From contig NZ_CP017916.1 of the NCBI RefSeq assembly GCF_002119525.1, positions 2,728,001-2,792,000 of the forward strand: a DNA stretch of 64,000 bases, given 5' to 3'. The notes below the pieces were generated by a model. It had not been told where the DNA came from. It saw only the letters and a list, made by a program, of their open reading frames with translations, and did not search any database. Shown here in pieces: positions 41,682 through 54,444 of the stretch. Positions within the stretch are counted from its first letter, which is position 1, and each line of letters begins with the position of its first letter. The DNA comes from Vibrio syngnathi. Lineage in GTDB: Bacteria; Pseudomonadota; Gammaproteobacteria; Enterobacterales; Vibrionaceae. Position numbers and translations under genes: made by a program.

Positions 41682-44408
41682 TTAGTCAATTTTGCCGTGA
41701 CACTGCTTATACTTTTTACCACTTCCACATGGGCATGGTTCGTTACGACCCACTTTACGCTCATCACGTACTACCGTTTGTGGAGATGCAGCATCAGCTT
41801 CATCGTCACCTAGCTGGTTTTCAGCCGTTGCATGTTGTGCTTGTGCACGACGTGCCGCTGCTTCAGCTTGAGCTTGACGTTGAGCTTCCATCTTTTCAAC
41901 TTCTTCTTGTTGCTGAACGCGAACTTTAGAAAGAATGGTAACAACGTCTGTTTTCAGTGCATCTAACAGGCCTTCAAACAGTTCAAACGACTCGCGCTTG
42001 TACTCTTGTTTCGGGTTCTTCTGAGCATAACCACGTAAGTGGATACCTTGACGAAGGTGATCCATCGCAGCCAAGTGCTCTTTCCAAAGACCGTCTAGCG
42101 TTTGTAGCATCACAGACTTTTCAAAGTTACGCAGTACTTGAGCACCAACCACTTCTTCTTTCTGTTTGTACGAATCAACCGCCATACCAAGAATGCGCTC
42201 ACGCAATGCTTCTTCATACAGCTTGTCGTCTTCGTCTAACCAGCCTTGAATATCAAAGTCTAGATCGAAGTCATTCTTCAGACGATCTTGCAGACCCGCA
42301 ATATCCCACATATCTTCAAGAGACTGAGGAGCGATGTATTCATCAATAACTGACGCCAGTACATCTTCGCGGTTGTGTTCGATCATCTCACTGATGTCAT
42401 CTGAGCTCATCAGTTCATCACGCAGCTCGTAAACAACCTTACGTTGGTCATTGGCTACATCATCGTACTCAAGAAGCTGCTTACGGATGTCGAAGTTACG
42501 ACCTTCCACTTTACGCTGTGCTTTTTCAATTGAACGAGACAGCATCTTAGATTCAATCGCTTCGCCTTCGTCCATACCACTTTGGATAAGACCAGCCATA
42601 CGATCAGACGTAAAAATACGTAGCAGAGAATCTTCCATTGATAGGTAGAAACGAGAAGAACCTGCATCACCTTGACGACCAGAACGACCACGTAGCTGGT
42701 TATCGATACGGCGAGATTCATGACGCTCAGTACCAATGATGTGCAGACCACCTGACTCAAGTACTTTATCGTGGATGATTCTCCAATCAGCTTTGATCTT
42801 ATCGATCTGCTCTTTGGTTGGATTATCTAGCTTCTCAATTTGAGCCTGCCAGCTACCACCCAACACGATATCGGTACCACGACCGGCCATGTTAGTTGCG
42901 ATAGTTACCGCACCTGGCATACCAGCTTGTGCAACGATCTCTGCTTCCATTTCATGAAACTTAGCATTTAGAACGTTGTGCTTAATTTTTGATTTTTTCA
43001 GTGCGTTAGACAGCAGTTCAGATTTCTCGATAGAAACCGTACCAACCAGTGATGGCTGACCAGCCGCCACGCGGTCTTTGATGTCTTCGATGATCGCATT
43101 GAACTTGTCTTCTTCAGTACGATAAACCACATCCGGCATATCGTTACGAACCATAGGCTTGTTGGTTGGGATAACCACCGTTTCTAGGCCGTAGATAGAC
43201 TGGAATTCGAAAGCTTCAGTATCGGCAGTACCTGTCATACCTGACAGTTTTTCGTACAGTCGGAAGAAGTTCTGGAATGTAATCGATGCTAGCGTTTGGT
43301 TTTCATTTTGAATCTTCACACCTTCTTTAGCTTCAACAGCTTGGTGTAAACCTTCTGACCAACGACGACCTGGCATAGTACGACCAGTATGTTCATCAAC
43401 GATAACCACTTCGCCTTCTTCAGTAACGATGTAGTCGACGTCTTTCTCAAACAATACGTGTGCACGAAGAGCTGCATTTACGTGGTGAAGTAGGCTGATA
43501 TTCGTTGGCGAGTAAAGCGTATCGCCCTCTTCCATCAGGCCATTTTTAACCATTAGCTCTTCAACAAACTCTTGACCGTTTTCAGTCAGGTGAACCTGTT
43601 TTGATTTCTCGTCCATGGTGTAGTGACCTTCACCACGGTACTCTTCTGAATCTTCTTTATCTTGACGCTCTAGTGAAGGAATTAGAGTGTTGATGCGCGT
43701 ATAAAGGTCAGAACTATCTTCAGCTGGGCCAGAGATAATTAACGGAGTACGGGCTTCATCAATCAAGATTGAGTCAACTTCATCGACAACTGCGAAGAAG
43801 CGCTCACGTTGAACACGGTCTTCGGCACGGAAAGCCATGTTGTCACGCAGGTAATCGAAACCAAACTCGTTGTTTGTTCCGTATAGGATATCCGCTTGGT
43901 ACGCTTCTTTTTTCTCTGGCGGAGCCATGTTTGGCACGTTCACGCCAACCGTCATGCCAAGGAATTCAAATAATGGGCGGTTTGTTTCCGCATCACGCTT
44001 CGCTAGGTAGTCGTTCACTGTTACGACGTGAACACCTTTACTTGGGAGCGCGTTTAGATAAGCAGGTAGGGTTGCGGTAAGTGTTTTACCTTCACCAGTA
44101 CGCATCTCTGCAATTTGGCCAGCATTAAGAACCATGCCACCAATCAATTGCACGTCAAAGTGACGCATGCCGTAAACACGCTTCGACGCTTCACGTACCG
44201 TAGCGAATGCTTCAGGTAGAAGTTGATCTAACGATTCACCTTTATCTAAGCGCTCACGAAACTCAACCGTTTTTGCTTTTAGCTCATCGTCTGAAAGAGC
44301 TTCAAACGTTGGTTCGAAGTTATTAATTTCTTTTACAATTTTTCTAAGGCGGCGCAGTGTTCTGTCATTGCGACTGCCAATTACCTTTGTCAGCAGCTTA
44401 GTAATCAT
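41682..44408 (-). CDS. secA: Preprotein translocase ATPase SecA
   Basis: Motor that drives preproteins through SecYEG. 908 residues. Walker A is in [17 protein letters not shown], the DEAD-type Walker B in [16 protein letters not shown], and helicase motif VI in [13 protein letters not shown]. The C-terminus carries a Gln/Ala-rich linker and the zinc-binding tail [14 protein letters not shown] that contacts SecB and lipid. The 388-base gap to lpxC (44409-44796) contains the lpxC terminator and a secA promoter region, but no secM-like frame with a signal sequence and arrest motif. Confidence 0.99.
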   Translation of the reverse strand: MITKLLTKVIGSRNDRTLRRLRKIVKEINNFEPTFEALSDDELKAKTVEFRERLDKGESLDQLLPEAFATVREASKRVYGMRHFDVQLIGGMVLNAGQIAEMRTGEGKTLTATLPAYLNALPSKGVHVVTVNDYLAKRDAETNRPLFEFLGMTVGVNVPNMAPPEKKEAYQADILYGTNNEFGFDYLRDNMAFRAEDRVQRERFFAVVDEVDSILIDEARTPLIISGPAEDSSDLYTRINTLIPSLERQDKEDSEEYRGEGHYTMDEKSKQVHLTENGQEFVEELMVKNGLMEEGDTLYSPTNISLLHHVNAALRAHVLFEKDVDYIVTEEGEVVIVDEHTGRTMPGRRWSEGLHQAVEAKEGVKIQNENQTLASITFQNFFRLYEKLSGMTGTADTEAFEFQSIYGLETVVIPTNKPMVRNDMPDVVYRTEEDKFNAIIEDIKDRVAAGQPSLVGTVSIEKSELLSNALKKSKIKHNVLNAKFHEMEAEIVAQAGMPGAVTIATNMAGRGTDIVLGGSWQAQIEKLDNPTKEQIDKIKADWRIIHDKVLESGGLHIIGTERHESRRIDNQLRGRSGRQGDAGSSRFYLSMEDSLLRIFTSDRMAGLIQSGMDEGEAIESKMLSRSIEKAQRKVEGRNFDIRKQLLEYDDVANDQRKVVYELRDELMSSDDISEMIEHNREDVLASVIDEYIAPQSLEDMWDIAGLQDRLKNDFDLDFDIQGWLDEDDKLYEEALRERILGMAVDSYKQKEEVVGAQVLRNFEKSVMLQTLDGLWKEHLAAMDHLRQGIHLRGYAQKNPKQEYKRESFELFEGLLDALKTDVVTILSKVRVQQQEEVEKMEAQRQAQAEAAARRAQAQHATAENQLGDDEADAASPQTVVRDERKVGRNEPCPCGSGKKYKQCHGKID

Positions 44409-44740
44409 GTGCTTGGAATCTCTTCGTTCTCAGATCGTCCGCGATCTATTTTAAATGCCGTCAGTCTCTACTAGCTATAAACTAGTCTTTAGTTACTAAC
44501 CAAGGATACTGAGATAAATCTAGTATCTTTGATATTGTACTTGAGAGTAGAGTTTTCAAGGCTTCCGTTAAAATTAATGCCCTCTAGTGTAAGTAATTTT
44601 CACACTAACGACCATTTATAACCCCATTTGTTTGATGTGCTTGGTACTTTTCTTTCTAATTGTTGATGGATTAGCCAGACTGTCGCCAAATACTAGGCAA
44701 CTTTTAAATGCTGACGACACTGTATCTGGAAAATAGATAC

Positions 44741-44768
44741 AAAAAAACCAGGTCAATGACCTGGTTTT
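44741..44768. terminator. Terminator after lpxC
   Basis: AAAACCAGGTC (44744-44754) pairs with GACCTGGTTTT (44758-44768) over a 3-base loop. The A run from 44741 gives a T tract on the minus strand. It separates lpxC from secA. Confidence 0.9.
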
Positions 44769-44796
44769 CAAAATCTTATATTGTCGTAAACAACAA

Positions 44797-45714
44797 TTAC
44801 GCTAGAACCATTCCTGGCTCAGCAAACGCAACAGGAGAGCCAACTTCTTCTTCGAACGTTGCCCATTCCCACGCTTCTGCATCAGCAAGTACTGCGCGTA
44901 GCAATTGATTATTTAGACCGTGACCTGATTTGTATGCACGGAACTCACCGATAATAGCGTGTCCACACATGTAAAGGTCACCAATCGCATCTAGCACCTT
45001 GTGCGTTACGAACTCATTTTCGAAACGTAGACCTTCTTCATTAAGAATTCGGTATTCGTCTAGTACGATTGCGCAATCAAAGCTACCACCTAAACACAGG
45101 TTTTGTGATTGTAGGTATTCAATATCACGCATAAAGCCGAAGGTACGAGCTCGAGAAATTTCTTTCACAAAGCCTTGTGAAGAAAAATCAAACAACAGGT
45201 GCTGTTCATCAGATTCAATTGCTGGATGGTTGAACTCGATTTCGAAGTCCATACGGAAGCCGTTAAATGGAACAAACTCTGCCCACTTATCGCCATCTTC
45301 AAAACGGATTGGCTTTTTGATTCGAATAAAACGTTTCGCTGCATTCAGTGTTTCTACACCCGCTTGCTGTAGCAAGTATACGAATGGGCTTGCGCTGCCA
45401 TCCATAATTGGGATCTCAGGTGCATCGACTTCAACAATAATGTTGTCGATACCCATACCCGCTAGAGCTGCGTTAAGGTGTTCCACTGTAGAGATACGTA
45501 CGCCTTCGTCATTAACAAGAGCAGTACATAACATAGTGTCACGAACTGATGCTGGATCAGCTGGGAAATCTACAGGTGGATTGACATCTGTACGACGATA
45601 AACAATACCTGTATTTGCAGCTGCCGGGCGAAGAGTAAGTGTGACTTTACGACCAGAGTGGAGACCCACACCAGTTGTTTTCACAATTTCTTTCAGAGTA
45701 CGTTGTCTGATCAT
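44797..45714 (-). CDS. lpxC: UDP-3-O-acyl-N-acetylglucosamine deacetylase
   Basis: Zinc enzyme of the first committed step of lipid A synthesis. 305 residues. Zinc ligands lie in [11 protein letters not shown] and [15 protein letters not shown]; the catalytic glutamate is in the first of these. The start [21 protein letters not shown] matches the family. It ends the cell-division cluster, after ftsZ, as in E. coli. Its level is set by FtsH proteolysis in enterobacteria through a C-terminal tail; the end here, [10 protein letters not shown], is similar in character. Confidence 0.98.
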   Translation of the reverse strand: MIRQRTLKEIVKTTGVGLHSGRKVTLTLRPAAANTGIVYRRTDVNPPVDFPADPASVRDTMLCTALVNDEGVRISTVEHLNAALAGMGIDNIIVEVDAPEIPIMDGSASPFVYLLQQAGVETLNAAKRFIRIKKPIRFEDGDKWAEFVPFNGFRMDFEIEFNHPAIESDEQHLLFDFSSQGFVKEISRARTFGFMRDIEYLQSQNLCLGGSFDCAIVLDEYRILNEEGLRFENEFVTHKVLDAIGDLYMCGHAIIGEFRAYKSGHGLNNQLLRAVLADAEAWEWATFEEEVGSPVAFAEPGMVLA

Positions 45715-45810
45715 CTGCTTGCCTCGTTATCAGTGCTACAAATCACGGTCAGTATTTACCGACCGCGAATTTTACCATTAATTTGACGATAGTCAAACTT
45801 TGGGTATTTG

Positions 45811-47040
45811 TTAATCAGCCTGACGTCGTAAGAATGCCGGAATATCTAAGTATCCACTCTCTTTCTCAGCTTTAGGTGCTGCACTTTGGCTAGCGCCTGT
45901 ACCTGAAGAAACAGGTGACGTTGTTGGCTGCGGCTTAACTTGAGGTTTTACCTCAGTTTTTTCTTGCAATGGTTGTGCCACTTTATCTTCCACTTTTGGT
46001 GCAGCTTGAGCCGCGACTTGTGGTTGAGGAGTTGGTGCAACCTTAGCTTTACCACCAGCAACTAATGTAATGTCTGGTTTTTTCTCTGTACCGATACCTG
46101 TTGCTACAACAGTTACACGGATTTCATCCGTCATATCAGGGTCTAGAGAAGTACCAATCACAACTGTTGCGTTATCAGATGCGAATGCCTTAACTGTATT
46201 ACCTACTGTTTCGAACTCATCTAAGCGCATATCTAGGCCAGCAGTGATGTTCACAAGAACGCCACGAGCACCCGCTAGATCGATGTCTTCTAGTAGTGGG
46301 CTAGAAATTGCCGTTTCAGCAGCTTCTTCAGCACGGTCTTCACCTTTTGCGATACCGCTACCCATCATTGCATGACCCATCTCTGACATTACGGTGCGAA
46401 CATCCGCGAAATCGACGTTAATCATACCAGGGCGAGTAATTAGCTCTGCGATACCTTGTACAGCATTTTTAAGTACATCATTTGCACTTGCGAAAGCTTC
46501 TAGCAGAGTGACGCCGCGGCCAAGTACCTTAAGTAGCTTTTCATTTGGAATCGTAATTAAAGAATCCACATGCTTAGAAAGCTCTTCGATACCTTGCTCA
46601 GCAAACGCTAAACGCTTTTTGCCTTCGAAGCTAAATGGCTTAGTTACAACAGCAACCGTTAGCACACCCAGCTCTTTCGCAACTTCAGCAATAACTGGAG
46701 CAGCACCTGTACCCGTACCACCGCCCATACCAGCTGCGATAAATACCATATCGGCGCCAGTTAGAACTTCTTTAATTCTTTCTCGATCTTCGAGAGCTGC
46801 ATCACGGCCTACTTGTGGGTTTGCACCAGCGCCCAAACCTTTAGTGATATCACCACCAATTTGGATCACGCTGCTCACGCTTGTTTTACGAAGTGCTTGT
46901 GCATCAGTGTTAACACTGATGAATTCTACGCCTTCGATTGATTCACGTACCATGTGCTCAACAGCGTTACCGCCACCGCCACCAACTCCAACGACTTTAA
47001 TTACTGCATCGTCAGACATTTCCATCATCGGTTCAAACAT
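45811..47040 (-). CDS. ftsZ: Cell division protein FtsZ
   Basis: Tubulin-like GTPase that forms the Z ring. 409 residues. The GTP-binding signature [11 protein letters not shown] and the loop [16 protein letters not shown] near the start are intact, as is the T7 catalytic region [12 protein letters not shown] Pro/Gln/Val-rich linker (about 318-385) leads to the conserved tail [13 protein letters not shown] that binds FtsA, ZipA and MinC. It lies 31 bases behind ftsA. Confidence 0.99.
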   Translation of the reverse strand: MFEPMMEMSDDAVIKVVGVGGGGGNAVEHMVRESIEGVEFISVNTDAQALRKTSVSSVIQIGGDITKGLGAGANPQVGRDAALEDRERIKEVLTGADMVFIAAGMGGGTGTGAAPVIAEVAKELGVLTVAVVTKPFSFEGKKRLAFAEQGIEELSKHVDSLITIPNEKLLKVLGRGVTLLEAFASANDVLKNAVQGIAELITRPGMINVDFADVRTVMSEMGHAMMGSGIAKGEDRAEEAAETAISSPLLEDIDLAGARGVLVNITAGLDMRLDEFETVGNTVKAFASDNATVVIGTSLDPDMTDEIRVTVVATGIGTEKKPDITLVAGGKAKVAPTPQPQVAAQAAPKVEDKVAQPLQEKTEVKPQVKPQPTTSPVSSGTGASQSAAPKAEKESGYLDIPAFLRRQAD

Positions 47041-47071
47041 GTGTTATCTCCGTTTTTTCCTGCAACTCAGG

Positions 47072-48340
47072 TTAAAACTCTTTTTGTATCCAATTACGCA
47101 ATTTACCAAATAAACCAGACATAGAAGGTGCTGAACGCTTAGGTTCGCTGTAATCACCTTCATCGCAGATCTGACAATCTCTTGCGTAATGAAGTAAACC
47201 AACCGCCGTAGAATGATACGGCTCTTTAACATAATCGGTTAAGCCACTAACTTCTAACGGCTTACCAACTCGAACTTGATTGCGGAAAACACGTTCCGCA
47301 CACTCTACCAATCCGTCAATTTGTGCCGCTCCACCAGTGAGAACGACGCCAGCTGCAAGGTGGTGTTTAATACCTTCATCTCGTAGCTGTAATTGAACCG
47401 TATCAATAGTTTGGTTAACGAGCCCCATAAGTTCAGTGTAACGTGGTTCAATCACTTCCGACAAAGTTTGTCTTTGCAAACTTCTCGATGGACGACCACC
47501 TACACTAGGGACGTTAACAGAATCATCCTTGCTTACGAGTTCACTCAGAGCGCAACCATGGTTTACTTTTATCTCTTCAGCATCGCTCACTGGCGTGCCG
47601 AAAGCGAAGGCAATATCACTGGTTACTGCATTTCCTGCGTAGGAAAAGACTTCTGTGTGTCGCAGTGCGCCGCCAGTCCAAATGGAAATGTCCATCGTAC
47701 CAGCACCAATATCAACAACACAGACTCCAAGCTCTCTCTCGTCGTCAGTAATTACCGCATTGCTTGAGGCAAGTCCTGAAAACACGATTTGTTCTACAGT
47801 GAGACCACATCGTTCAACAGCTTTAATAATGTTTCTCGCCATGTCGCTGTGGCAAGAAATTAGATGAACACTGACTTCCATTCGAACACCAGATAAACCA
47901 AGTGGATTCTTGATCCCCTCTTGATAATCGATGGTAAATTCTTGTGGAATCACGTGCAGAATTCTCTGCTCATCACCTATTTTAATTGATTTCGCGGTAT
48001 GGATCGCTCGATCCATATCGTCTTGAGACACCTCTTCATCAGAAATAGTGCCCATGCCTTTTTCAATTCGGCTTGCGATATGTTTGCCCGATAGCGAGAT
48101 AAACACATTGCTGATTTGGCATTCCGCCATCAACTCTGCTTGATCAATCGCTCGCTGAACCGACTTCACTACCGACTCTAGGTCGTTTACACCACCTTTA
48201 TCCATACCTCTGGATGGGCTTTGCCCTGAACCAATGATATTGATTTGACCATCAGGCAATATTTCACCAACTAGAGCTGATATGGTCGCAGTGCCTATAT
48301 CAAGACCAACGATTATGTTGTCATCTGCGGTCTTAGTCAT
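47072..48340 (-). CDS. ftsA: Cell division protein FtsA
   Basis: Actin-like ATPase that anchors FtsZ to the membrane. 422 residues. The phosphate-binding loops are GLDIGTATISALVGE and VVDIGAGTMDISIW, and the adenosine motif is GVVLTGGAAQIDGL. The C-terminal amphipathic membrane-targeting helix is GLFGKLRNWIQKEF. Its start overlaps the end of ftsQ by eight bases, so translation is coupled. Confidence 0.98.
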   Translation of the reverse strand: MTKTADDNIIVGLDIGTATISALVGEILPDGQINIIGSGQSPSRGMDKGGVNDLESVVKSVQRAIDQAELMAECQISNVFISLSGKHIASRIEKGMGTISDEEVSQDDMDRAIHTAKSIKIGDEQRILHVIPQEFTIDYQEGIKNPLGLSGVRMEVSVHLISCHSDMARNIIKAVERCGLTVEQIVFSGLASSNAVITDDERELGVCVVDIGAGTMDISIWTGGALRHTEVFSYAGNAVTSDIAFAFGTPVSDAEEIKVNHGCALSELVSKDDSVNVPSVGGRPSRSLQRQTLSEVIEPRYTELMGLVNQTIDTVQLQLRDEGIKHHLAAGVVLTGGAAQIDGLVECAERVFRNQVRVGKPLEVSGLTDYVKEPYHSTAVGLLHYARDCQICDEGDYSEPKRSAPSMSGLFGKLRNWIQKEF

Positions 48341-49121
48341 CTGTGCTCTCTTCTAACTCTTGCTCTGGAAACCAGCCTACAGCGGCTCCCGTATCATACC
48401 TGAGGTCGATGTAGCTCACTTGATTCGCTTTACTACCAAGTTCGTTGTAAAGCGAAATGAAGCGTTCAACACGCTCATCTAAAGAATCTTTACCTAGTTC
48501 TAAACGGATACCGTTATCTAGGATTATTTGCCAAGCGCGACGCTCATTGAGAACGAGCGAAGTAACGGTTAACCCTAGATTATTAATCAAAGGAGTTATT
48601 TGTCGCCACTTTTCTATCACTTTTTGGCTGGTGCCGTCTGGGCCGTAAAGCTTGACTCTATCGCCCTTCAAAAGACCGATATCACCATTAAACACCTGAC
48701 CATTGTCATTCAACAGCATGTTACCGTTCCAGATTGCTGCTGCATGATACTCAGTCAAAAATACTTTTATTGTGTCTGGCCACTGCTTACGAATGGACAC
48801 CACTGAAACCCAAGGTAACGCTTCTAAACTGCCTTGCAACACACCGATGTCTTGCGACATGAACGTTCCAATATGCTCTAGCTCGCCAAAGGCATGTTGA
48901 ACATCACCAGCGGTTACGTAAGTTAAGTCGCCTTGAAGTACTATTTTGGAGAGAGGCAATCGCTGATCGTCCCACATCCAAGTCAGTGTGGTATAGAAAA
49001 GAAATCCAATGAATAGCAGTACCATGACAAAAAAAGACCCGCCTACAGCGTGTTTCTTTAGCGATGGTAAACTGAATAGGTGGCGGTTTTCGCTAAAAGT
49101 ACTTTCTACCAAAGCCCGCAT
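48333..49121 (-). CDS. ftsQ: Cell division protein FtsQ
   Basis: Bitopic divisome protein linking cytoplasmic and periplasmic components. 262 residues: short cytoplasmic tail, one transmembrane helix (about 28-48, FFVMVLLFIGFLFYTTL), a POTRA domain (LSKIVLQGDLTYVTAGDV) and the beta domain with LPWVSVVSIRKQWPDTIKVFL. In E. coli ddlB lies between murC and ftsQ; here only 182 non-coding bases do. Confidence 0.96.
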   Translation of the reverse strand: MRALVESTFSENRHLFSLPSLKKHAVGGSFFVMVLLFIGFLFYTTLTWMWDDQRLPLSKIVLQGDLTYVTAGDVQHAFGELEHIGTFMSQDIGVLQGSLEALPWVSVVSIRKQWPDTIKVFLTEYHAAAIWNGNMLLNDNGQVFNGDIGLLKGDRVKLYGPDGTSQKVIEKWRQITPLINNLGLTVTSLVLNERRAWQIILDNGIRLELGKDSLDERVERFISLYNELGSKANQVSYIDLRYDTGAAVGWFPEQELEESTDD

Positions 49122-49303
49122 TTCCTGTCGTTGGTTCGCAATTCTATTCCCTATCTTCGTAATAGAGGTAAAAGCACTTACTTTAACCTATGAATTATAC
49201 TGAGCAAAATCAAACTATCAAACGTTGATAATAAGATTTTTGGTCAATTTTAGGTCAATCGCAAGAAGTGAGCGATTAACCACAGTCTGTAGACAGTATT
49301 CTG

Positions 49304-50764
49304 TTACGCGTTCTGCATCTTATTAATGTCTAACTGTAACGATTCCAACTTCTTCGCTACTCGACCAACATCGCCCGCCCCCTGTGTTAAAACAAGGTCA
49401 CCGCCTTGAATTACGTTGGCTAGAGCCGATGGCAGCGTGTTGATGTCTGCAACAAAGATGGGATCTATTTTACCACGCCCACGAATAGTTCGACTTAGTG
49501 AACGTCCATCTGCCCCTGCAATTGGTTTCTCACCTGCAGAATATACATCTAATAGAATAAGAACATCAACCTGCTCAAGAACATTCGCAAAATCATCATA
49601 CAAATCGCGAGTACGGCTGTAACGGTGTGGTTGGAAGATCATCACAAGACGCTTATCAGTCCAACCACTTCGTGCAGCTTGTATAGTTACGTCCACTTCA
49701 GTTGGGTGATGACCGTAATCATCGACCAACATTGCCACACCTTTACCCGTTTCATATTCACCTAGGTGATCAAAACGACGTCCAGTGCCTTCCGTTCCCG
49801 CCATCGCTTTTAGAATCGCTTCATCGCTTATGTCATCTTCTGTCGCTACCGCAATCGCAGCTGAGGCATTCAATGCATTGTGACGGCCCGGAATGTTCAA
49901 CGTGATATCTAGGTTAGCTTTGCCTTCACGAACAACCGTGAACTTACCTTGCTGGCCTTCTTGTACGTAGTTCTCAATGCGTATATCAGCATCTTCGGAG
50001 AAACCGTAAGTAATCACTTGGCGGCTAACTTGAGGAATAAGCTCACGTACCACAGGATCATCAACACACATCACAGCCTGACCGTAGAATGGCAGATTGT
50101 GTAAGAAATCAATAAACGTCTGCTTTAACGTTTCAAAATCACCGCCGTAGGTATCCATATGATCCGCTTCAATGTTAGTCACAATACTAACCATTGGTTG
50201 CAGATGCAGGAATGATGCATCACTTTCATCGGCTTCAGCGATCAGGATACGGCTTGAACCTAAACGTGCGTTAGTGCCTGCACTTTTCACCAGACCACCA
50301 TTTACGAAGGTTGGATCTAGGCCTGCTTCAGAATAAATCTGTGTCACTAGCGCTGTAGTGGTGGTTTTACCGTGCGTACCGGCCACAGCAATGCCATGAC
50401 GAAAACGCATCAGCTCAGCCAGCATTTCTGCACGACGAACAATTGGTGTACGCGCTTCACGAGCAGCAATAATTTCTGGGTTTTCTTCGTTGATAGCAGT
50501 TGAAACCACCACAACACTTGCATCGGCAACGTTACTTGCTTGGTGGCCAACGTAAACAGTCGCCCCCTTGCTAACTAAGCGTTCTGTCACTGGATTTTGA
50601 GCAATATCAGAACCCGTGATCTGGTAGCCTTCATTGAGCAAGACTTCAGCAATCCCGCTCATTCCTGCGCCACCAATACCAATGAAGTGGATAGATTTAA
50701 CACGGCGCATCTCTGGCACCATTGCACGGATTTGCGCTAAGTCTTGGGTATGTTCAATCGTCAT
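49304..50764 (-). CDS. murC: UDP-N-acetylmuramate--L-alanine ligase
   Basis: Adds the first amino acid to the peptidoglycan stem peptide, using ATP. 486 residues from the ATG at 50762-50764 (a TTG one codon upstream is less likely). It has the nucleotide loop [17 protein letters not shown], the ATP loop [12 protein letters not shown], the metal-binding EADESDASF, and the late [10 protein letters not shown] and FQPHRYSRT blocks. It is placed 13 bases behind murG. Confidence 0.98.
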   Translation of the reverse strand: MTIEHTQDLAQIRAMVPEMRRVKSIHFIGIGGAGMSGIAEVLLNEGYQITGSDIAQNPVTERLVSKGATVYVGHQASNVADASVVVVSTAINEENPEIIAAREARTPIVRRAEMLAELMRFRHGIAVAGTHGKTTTTALVTQIYSEAGLDPTFVNGGLVKSAGTNARLGSSRILIAEADESDASFLHLQPMVSIVTNIEADHMDTYGGDFETLKQTFIDFLHNLPFYGQAVMCVDDPVVRELIPQVSRQVITYGFSEDADIRIENYVQEGQQGKFTVVREGKANLDITLNIPGRHNALNASAAIAVATEDDISDEAILKAMAGTEGTGRRFDHLGEYETGKGVAMLVDDYGHHPTEVDVTIQAARSGWTDKRLVMIFQPHRYSRTRDLYDDFANVLEQVDVLILLDVYSAGEKPIAGADGRSLSRTIRGRGKIDPIFVADINTLPSALANVIQGGDLVLTQGAGDVGRVAKKLESLQLDINKMQNA

Positions 50765-50777
50765 CAATTCAATCTCA

Positions 50778-51839
50778 TTATTTTGCTAAAGCTTTGATCG
50801 CTTCAGCGACAGTCACATCAGCATCAAACTTTGCGGCTTGACGAGCTTTTGTTGCCATCATTTTTAATTCATTTCTATCAAGCTGCGCGATAGTGTTCGC
50901 GAGCTTATCAGCCGTTAGTTGAGGCTGTTCAATCATTAACGCCGCGCCACACTCGACTAAGTGATCGGCATTCAACGCTTGTTGTCTGTCTTTATGCATA
51001 AACGGAACGAAGATAGATCCGACACCTGCTGCAGACACTTCGGATACGGTCAAAGCACCTGAGCGACACACTAATAGATCTGCCCACTCATAAGCTTGCG
51101 CCACATCATCAATAAATTCAGTCACTTGAACATTATCTACAGAATGTGATTTGTATTGTTCAATAACTTGCTGTTGATTGTTCTTACCCGCTTGGTGCAT
51201 CACAGTGAAGCCTTCACCAAGCTGCGCCATCGTTACTGGCAAGGTATCGTTCAGGATTTTTGCGCCCTGACTACCGCCCATAACCAAGATGCGGATGTCA
51301 CCATCACGCTCAGCCATGCGTTGCTCGGGTTCAGCTAAGGCAACAACATCTTCGCGTACTGGGTTACCCACCACTTCTGCGGTAGGAAACGCACCAGGGA
51401 AAGCTTGGAAAACCTTTTTAGCAATCTTAGACAGCCATTGATTGGTTAAACCCGCCACGGCATTTTGTTCATGCAGAACCACTGGAATACCAGATAACCA
51501 AGCCGCGATACCACCCGGGCCACTGACGTAACCACCCATGCCAAGCACCACATCAGGCCGCCATGCTTTAATATGTCGTCTGGCTTGAAGTATGGCATTA
51601 ATAATCTGGAACGGCGCTTTAATTAATTTACTAACGCCTTGACCACGCAGGCCTTTCACCTTAATGAAGTCGATCTCAATACCATGTTTTGGCACCAGAT
51701 CTGCTTCCATTCTGTCTGCGGTTCCTAACCAGCGAATTTCCCAACCTTGTTGCTGAAGCTTTTTAGCCACCGCTAACCCTGGGAAAACGTGACCGCCAGT
51801 ACCACCAGCCATCACTAAAAGTTTTTTGTTTTGTTTCAT
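50778..51839 (-). CDS. murG: Lipid II synthase MurG
   Basis: Glycosyltransferase at the inner face of the membrane that adds GlcNAc to lipid I. 353 residues. The N-terminal [14 protein letters not shown] loop, [15 protein letters not shown] and [12 protein letters not shown] bind lipid I and the donor. The second Rossmann domain carries [12 protein letters not shown] and [15 protein letters not shown]. It lies between ftsW and murC with 12- and 13-base gaps. Confidence 0.98.
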   Translation of the reverse strand: MKQNKKLLVMAGGTGGHVFPGLAVAKKLQQQGWEIRWLGTADRMEADLVPKHGIEIDFIKVKGLRGQGVSKLIKAPFQIINAILQARRHIKAWRPDVVLGMGGYVSGPGGIAAWLSGIPVVLHEQNAVAGLTNQWLSKIAKKVFQAFPGAFPTAEVVGNPVREDVVALAEPEQRMAERDGDIRILVMGGSQGAKILNDTLPVTMAQLGEGFTVMHQAGKNNQQQVIEQYKSHSVDNVQVTEFIDDVAQAYEWADLLVCRSGALTVSEVSAAGVGSIFVPFMHKDRQQALNADHLVECGAALMIEQPQLTADKLANTIAQLDRNELKMMATKARQAAKFDADVTVAEAIKALAK

Positions 51840-51851
51840 AACGTTAGATTC

Positions 51852-53048
51852 TTATTCTACTAATTCGTTTTGATTGTCGGCTTGTTCTTTTTGTTGCACT
51901 CGGCATTCATGATCGATACGCAGCAGCATAGAAACCGCTACTGACATCACGATAAGGCTTGAGCCACCGTAACTGATCAGCGGTAAGGTTAGCCCTTTGG
52001 TCGGAACAATACCTGAAGCGGCACCTACATTAACAAGCGTCTGAAAAGCAAACCAAATACCAATGCCAAACGCCAGATAACCGCTGAACACTTGGTCGTT
52101 TTCGAAAGCTTTTTTGCCAATAAAAATAGCTTTAAAAACCAAACTAAAGATCAGCATCAACACCAAGGTTACGCCAACAAAACCCAACTCTTCTGCCAGT
52201 ACAGCAAAAACAAAATCGGTGTGTGCTTCAGGTAGGTACTCGAGTTTTTGAATTGAATTACCAAGCCCTTGTCCCATCCAATCACCACGACCGAACGCCA
52301 TCAATGATTGAGTTAGCTGATAACCACTACCAAACGGGTCACTCCAAGGTTCCCAGAATGACGTAACACGTCGAACACGATAAGGCTCAATAACAATCAA
52401 TCCCACAACGGCAGCAATACCTGCCACCATTAGGGCAATAAACTGTGACAGCTTAGCACCTGCGATAAATAGCATGCCAAACAAGGTAACCAGCATGACG
52501 ACAACGGTACCTAAATCAGGCTGGCCAAGCAGCAAAACCGCAAAGGCACCGAACACCATGATCGGCTTACCAAAACCACCGAAGAAGGTTTTTCTCACTT
52601 CATCTTGTTTACGAACCAAGTAGCCCGCCATAAAGATAAACAGAGATAACTTAGCGACTTCAGCAGGCTGTAAGTTAAACAGTCCGAGAGGAATCCAACG
52701 TGAAGCACCGTTAACCGACTTACCGACGGCCAACACCACCACTAGCAAAAAGAAGGATAAGCCCAATAGGTACATACTGTATTGAAACCAACGTTTCATC
52801 GGGATTTGTAATATTACGCTGGATACGCCCAATGCTAACACAAGGAAAATGGCGTGGCGGAACATGAAGTGAAACGGCTGATCGGTCAAACGAGCACTGA
52901 TTGGGAACGAAGCCGACGTTACCATCACCAAACCTGTCAGCATTAGCCCAAGAGCAATCCAAACCAACTGACGATCATAGAGCGCCTCTGGTGTGGCACG
53001 GTTTAGCCATTGCCAAATGGATTGGTTAATCTCTTTCACTCTTTGCAC
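51852..53048 (-). CDS. ftsW: Septal SEDS glycosyltransferase FtsW
   Basis: Polymerises glycan strands at the septum together with FtsI. 398 residues with about ten transmembrane helices. SEDS landmarks are [20 protein letters not shown], the large loop [32 protein letters not shown] (shown here only as a landmark split by GDWMG), and the late [14 protein letters not shown]. An N-terminal cytoplasmic segment precedes the first helix. It follows murD by 22 bases. Confidence 0.97.
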   Translation of the reverse strand: MQRVKEINQSIWQWLNRATPEALYDRQLVWIALGLMLTGLVMVTSASFPISARLTDQPFHFMFRHAIFLVLALGVSSVILQIPMKRWFQYSMYLLGLSFFLLVVVLAVGKSVNGASRWIPLGLFNLQPAEVAKLSLFIFMAGYLVRKQDEVRKTFFGGFGKPIMVFGAFAVLLLGQPDLGTVVVMLVTLFGMLFIAGAKLSQFIALMVAGIAAVVGLIVIEPYRVRRVTSFWEPWSDPFGSGYQLTQSLMAFGRGDWMGQGLGNSIQKLEYLPEAHTDFVFAVLAEELGFVGVTLVLMLIFSLVFKAIFIGKKAFENDQVFSGYLAFGIGIWFAFQTLVNVGAASGIVPTKGLTLPLISYGGSSLIVMSVAVSMLLRIDHECRVQQKEQADNQNELVE

Positions 53049-53070
53049 TGAATGTTAGTCCTTCAACACA

Positions 53071-54387
53071 TTAGGCGTATTCATGAGCAAGTTCAGTGAA
53101 CGCATCACCTCTCGCCATGAAGTTATTAAATTGATCGAAACTGGCACATGCAGGAGACAGCATCACCATGTCGCCGGCAGCTAACTGCTTCGAGATACTC
53201 TCGATGATATCGCGCATGGTATTAAACATCTTAGCCGATGGATGCAACGGCATAAATTGCGCGGCATCTTCACCAAAGCAACACAGTTGAACGTGGTCTA
53301 GTTCAGACAGCACAGGTTTAAGCTCACTAAAATCAGCGCCCTTACCTACACCACCAACCAGAAGGTACAAGGTGCCCCGATATTCTAAGCCCGACAGAGC
53401 TGCTAATGTACTGGCTACGTTGGTCGCTTTTGAATCGTTAACCCATTTGATTTCGCGTTTGTCTGCCACCACTTGGCAACGATGAGTCAAACCATTGTAG
53501 GCCTTCAGAGCTTCAAGGCTTTTGCTGTAATCAATACCGACTTGTTTAAGCAGTGCTAGCGAGACTAGCGCATTTGCTACATTGTGACGTCCAACCAATG
53601 TTAAATCTTGAGTAGGAAGTACTGGCTTGCTGTTATCCACCAGCCATTCAGTACCATCAATCGTCGCCACACCAAACTCTTGGTCGTCGAGTCCGAATGT
53701 CACTAATGACATGCTTTGATCTGGATACGTCTCTTTGTCGTCGCGGTTTACGATTGCACACTGAGCATTATTAAAGATTCTTAGTTTAGCTTCACGGTAA
53801 TCAGCCATGCCTTGATAGCGATCCATATGATCTTCTGACAAGTTCAAAAAGGCTGCCGCTGCAAGGTTTAGACTGGACGTTGTCTCTAGCTGAAAGCTTG
53901 AAAGCTCAAGGACATATAGATCGGCATTAAGCTCTAAAAGATCTAAGGCAGGAATACCGATGTTGCCACCGACACCAACGTTAAGACCAGCAGCTTTAGC
54001 AAGCACACCCGTTAGATCGGTCACTGTGCTCTTGCCATTAGAACCTGTTATTGCCACAACGGGTTTGTCTACCGCCCAACCAAAAAGTTCAATATCGCCA
54101 ACAACCGGAATATCCGCTTGAATAACATCTTGTATTTCAGCGGTCGCTAAGGCGATACCCGGATTAGCAACCACCAAATCAGCTTCCGCTAACCATTGGC
54201 TATTCCAACTTCCAGAATGCAGCTCTGCCGATTCAGGCAAAGATTCTCGGCCTGGTGGTAGCTCGCGAGTATCAATCACCTTCACATGAGTATGAGGTTG
54301 ATATTTTACGAGATGTTTAACGACAGAGAGCCCGGTAATACCGAGCCCCACAACCACTACATTTTGAATATTTTGCCAACGTTCCAT
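53071..54387 (-). CDS. murD: UDP-N-acetylmuramoyl-L-alanine--D-glutamate ligase
   Basis: Adds D-glutamate to the stem peptide in the cytoplasm. 438 residues. The N-terminal nucleotide domain opens [17 protein letters not shown]; the ATP loop is [13 protein letters not shown]; the carbamylated-lysine and metal region is [22 protein letters not shown] in shape; and [11 protein letters not shown] marks the third domain. It begins 57 bases behind mraY, a slightly larger gap than its neighbours have. Confidence 0.98.
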   Translation of the reverse strand: MERWQNIQNVVVVGLGITGLSVVKHLVKYQPHTHVKVIDTRELPPGRESLPESAELHSGSWNSQWLAEADLVVANPGIALATAEIQDVIQADIPVVGDIELFGWAVDKPVVAITGSNGKSTVTDLTGVLAKAAGLNVGVGGNIGIPALDLLELNADLYVLELSSFQLETTSSLNLAAAAFLNLSEDHMDRYQGMADYREAKLRIFNNAQCAIVNRDDKETYPDQSMSLVTFGLDDQEFGVATIDGTEWLVDNSKPVLPTQDLTLVGRHNVANALVSLALLKQVGIDYSKSLEALKAYNGLTHRCQVVADKREIKWVNDSKATNVASTLAALSGLEYRGTLYLLVGGVGKGADFSELKPVLSELDHVQLCCFGEDAAQFMPLHPSAKMFNTMRDIIESISKQLAAGDMVMLSPACASFDQFNNFMARGDAFTELAHEYA

Positions 54388-54444
54388 TTAAACAAGATGC
54401 TCTTAATAGTTTTAAAGAGCCTCTAATCAGAGGCTCACATTGAA

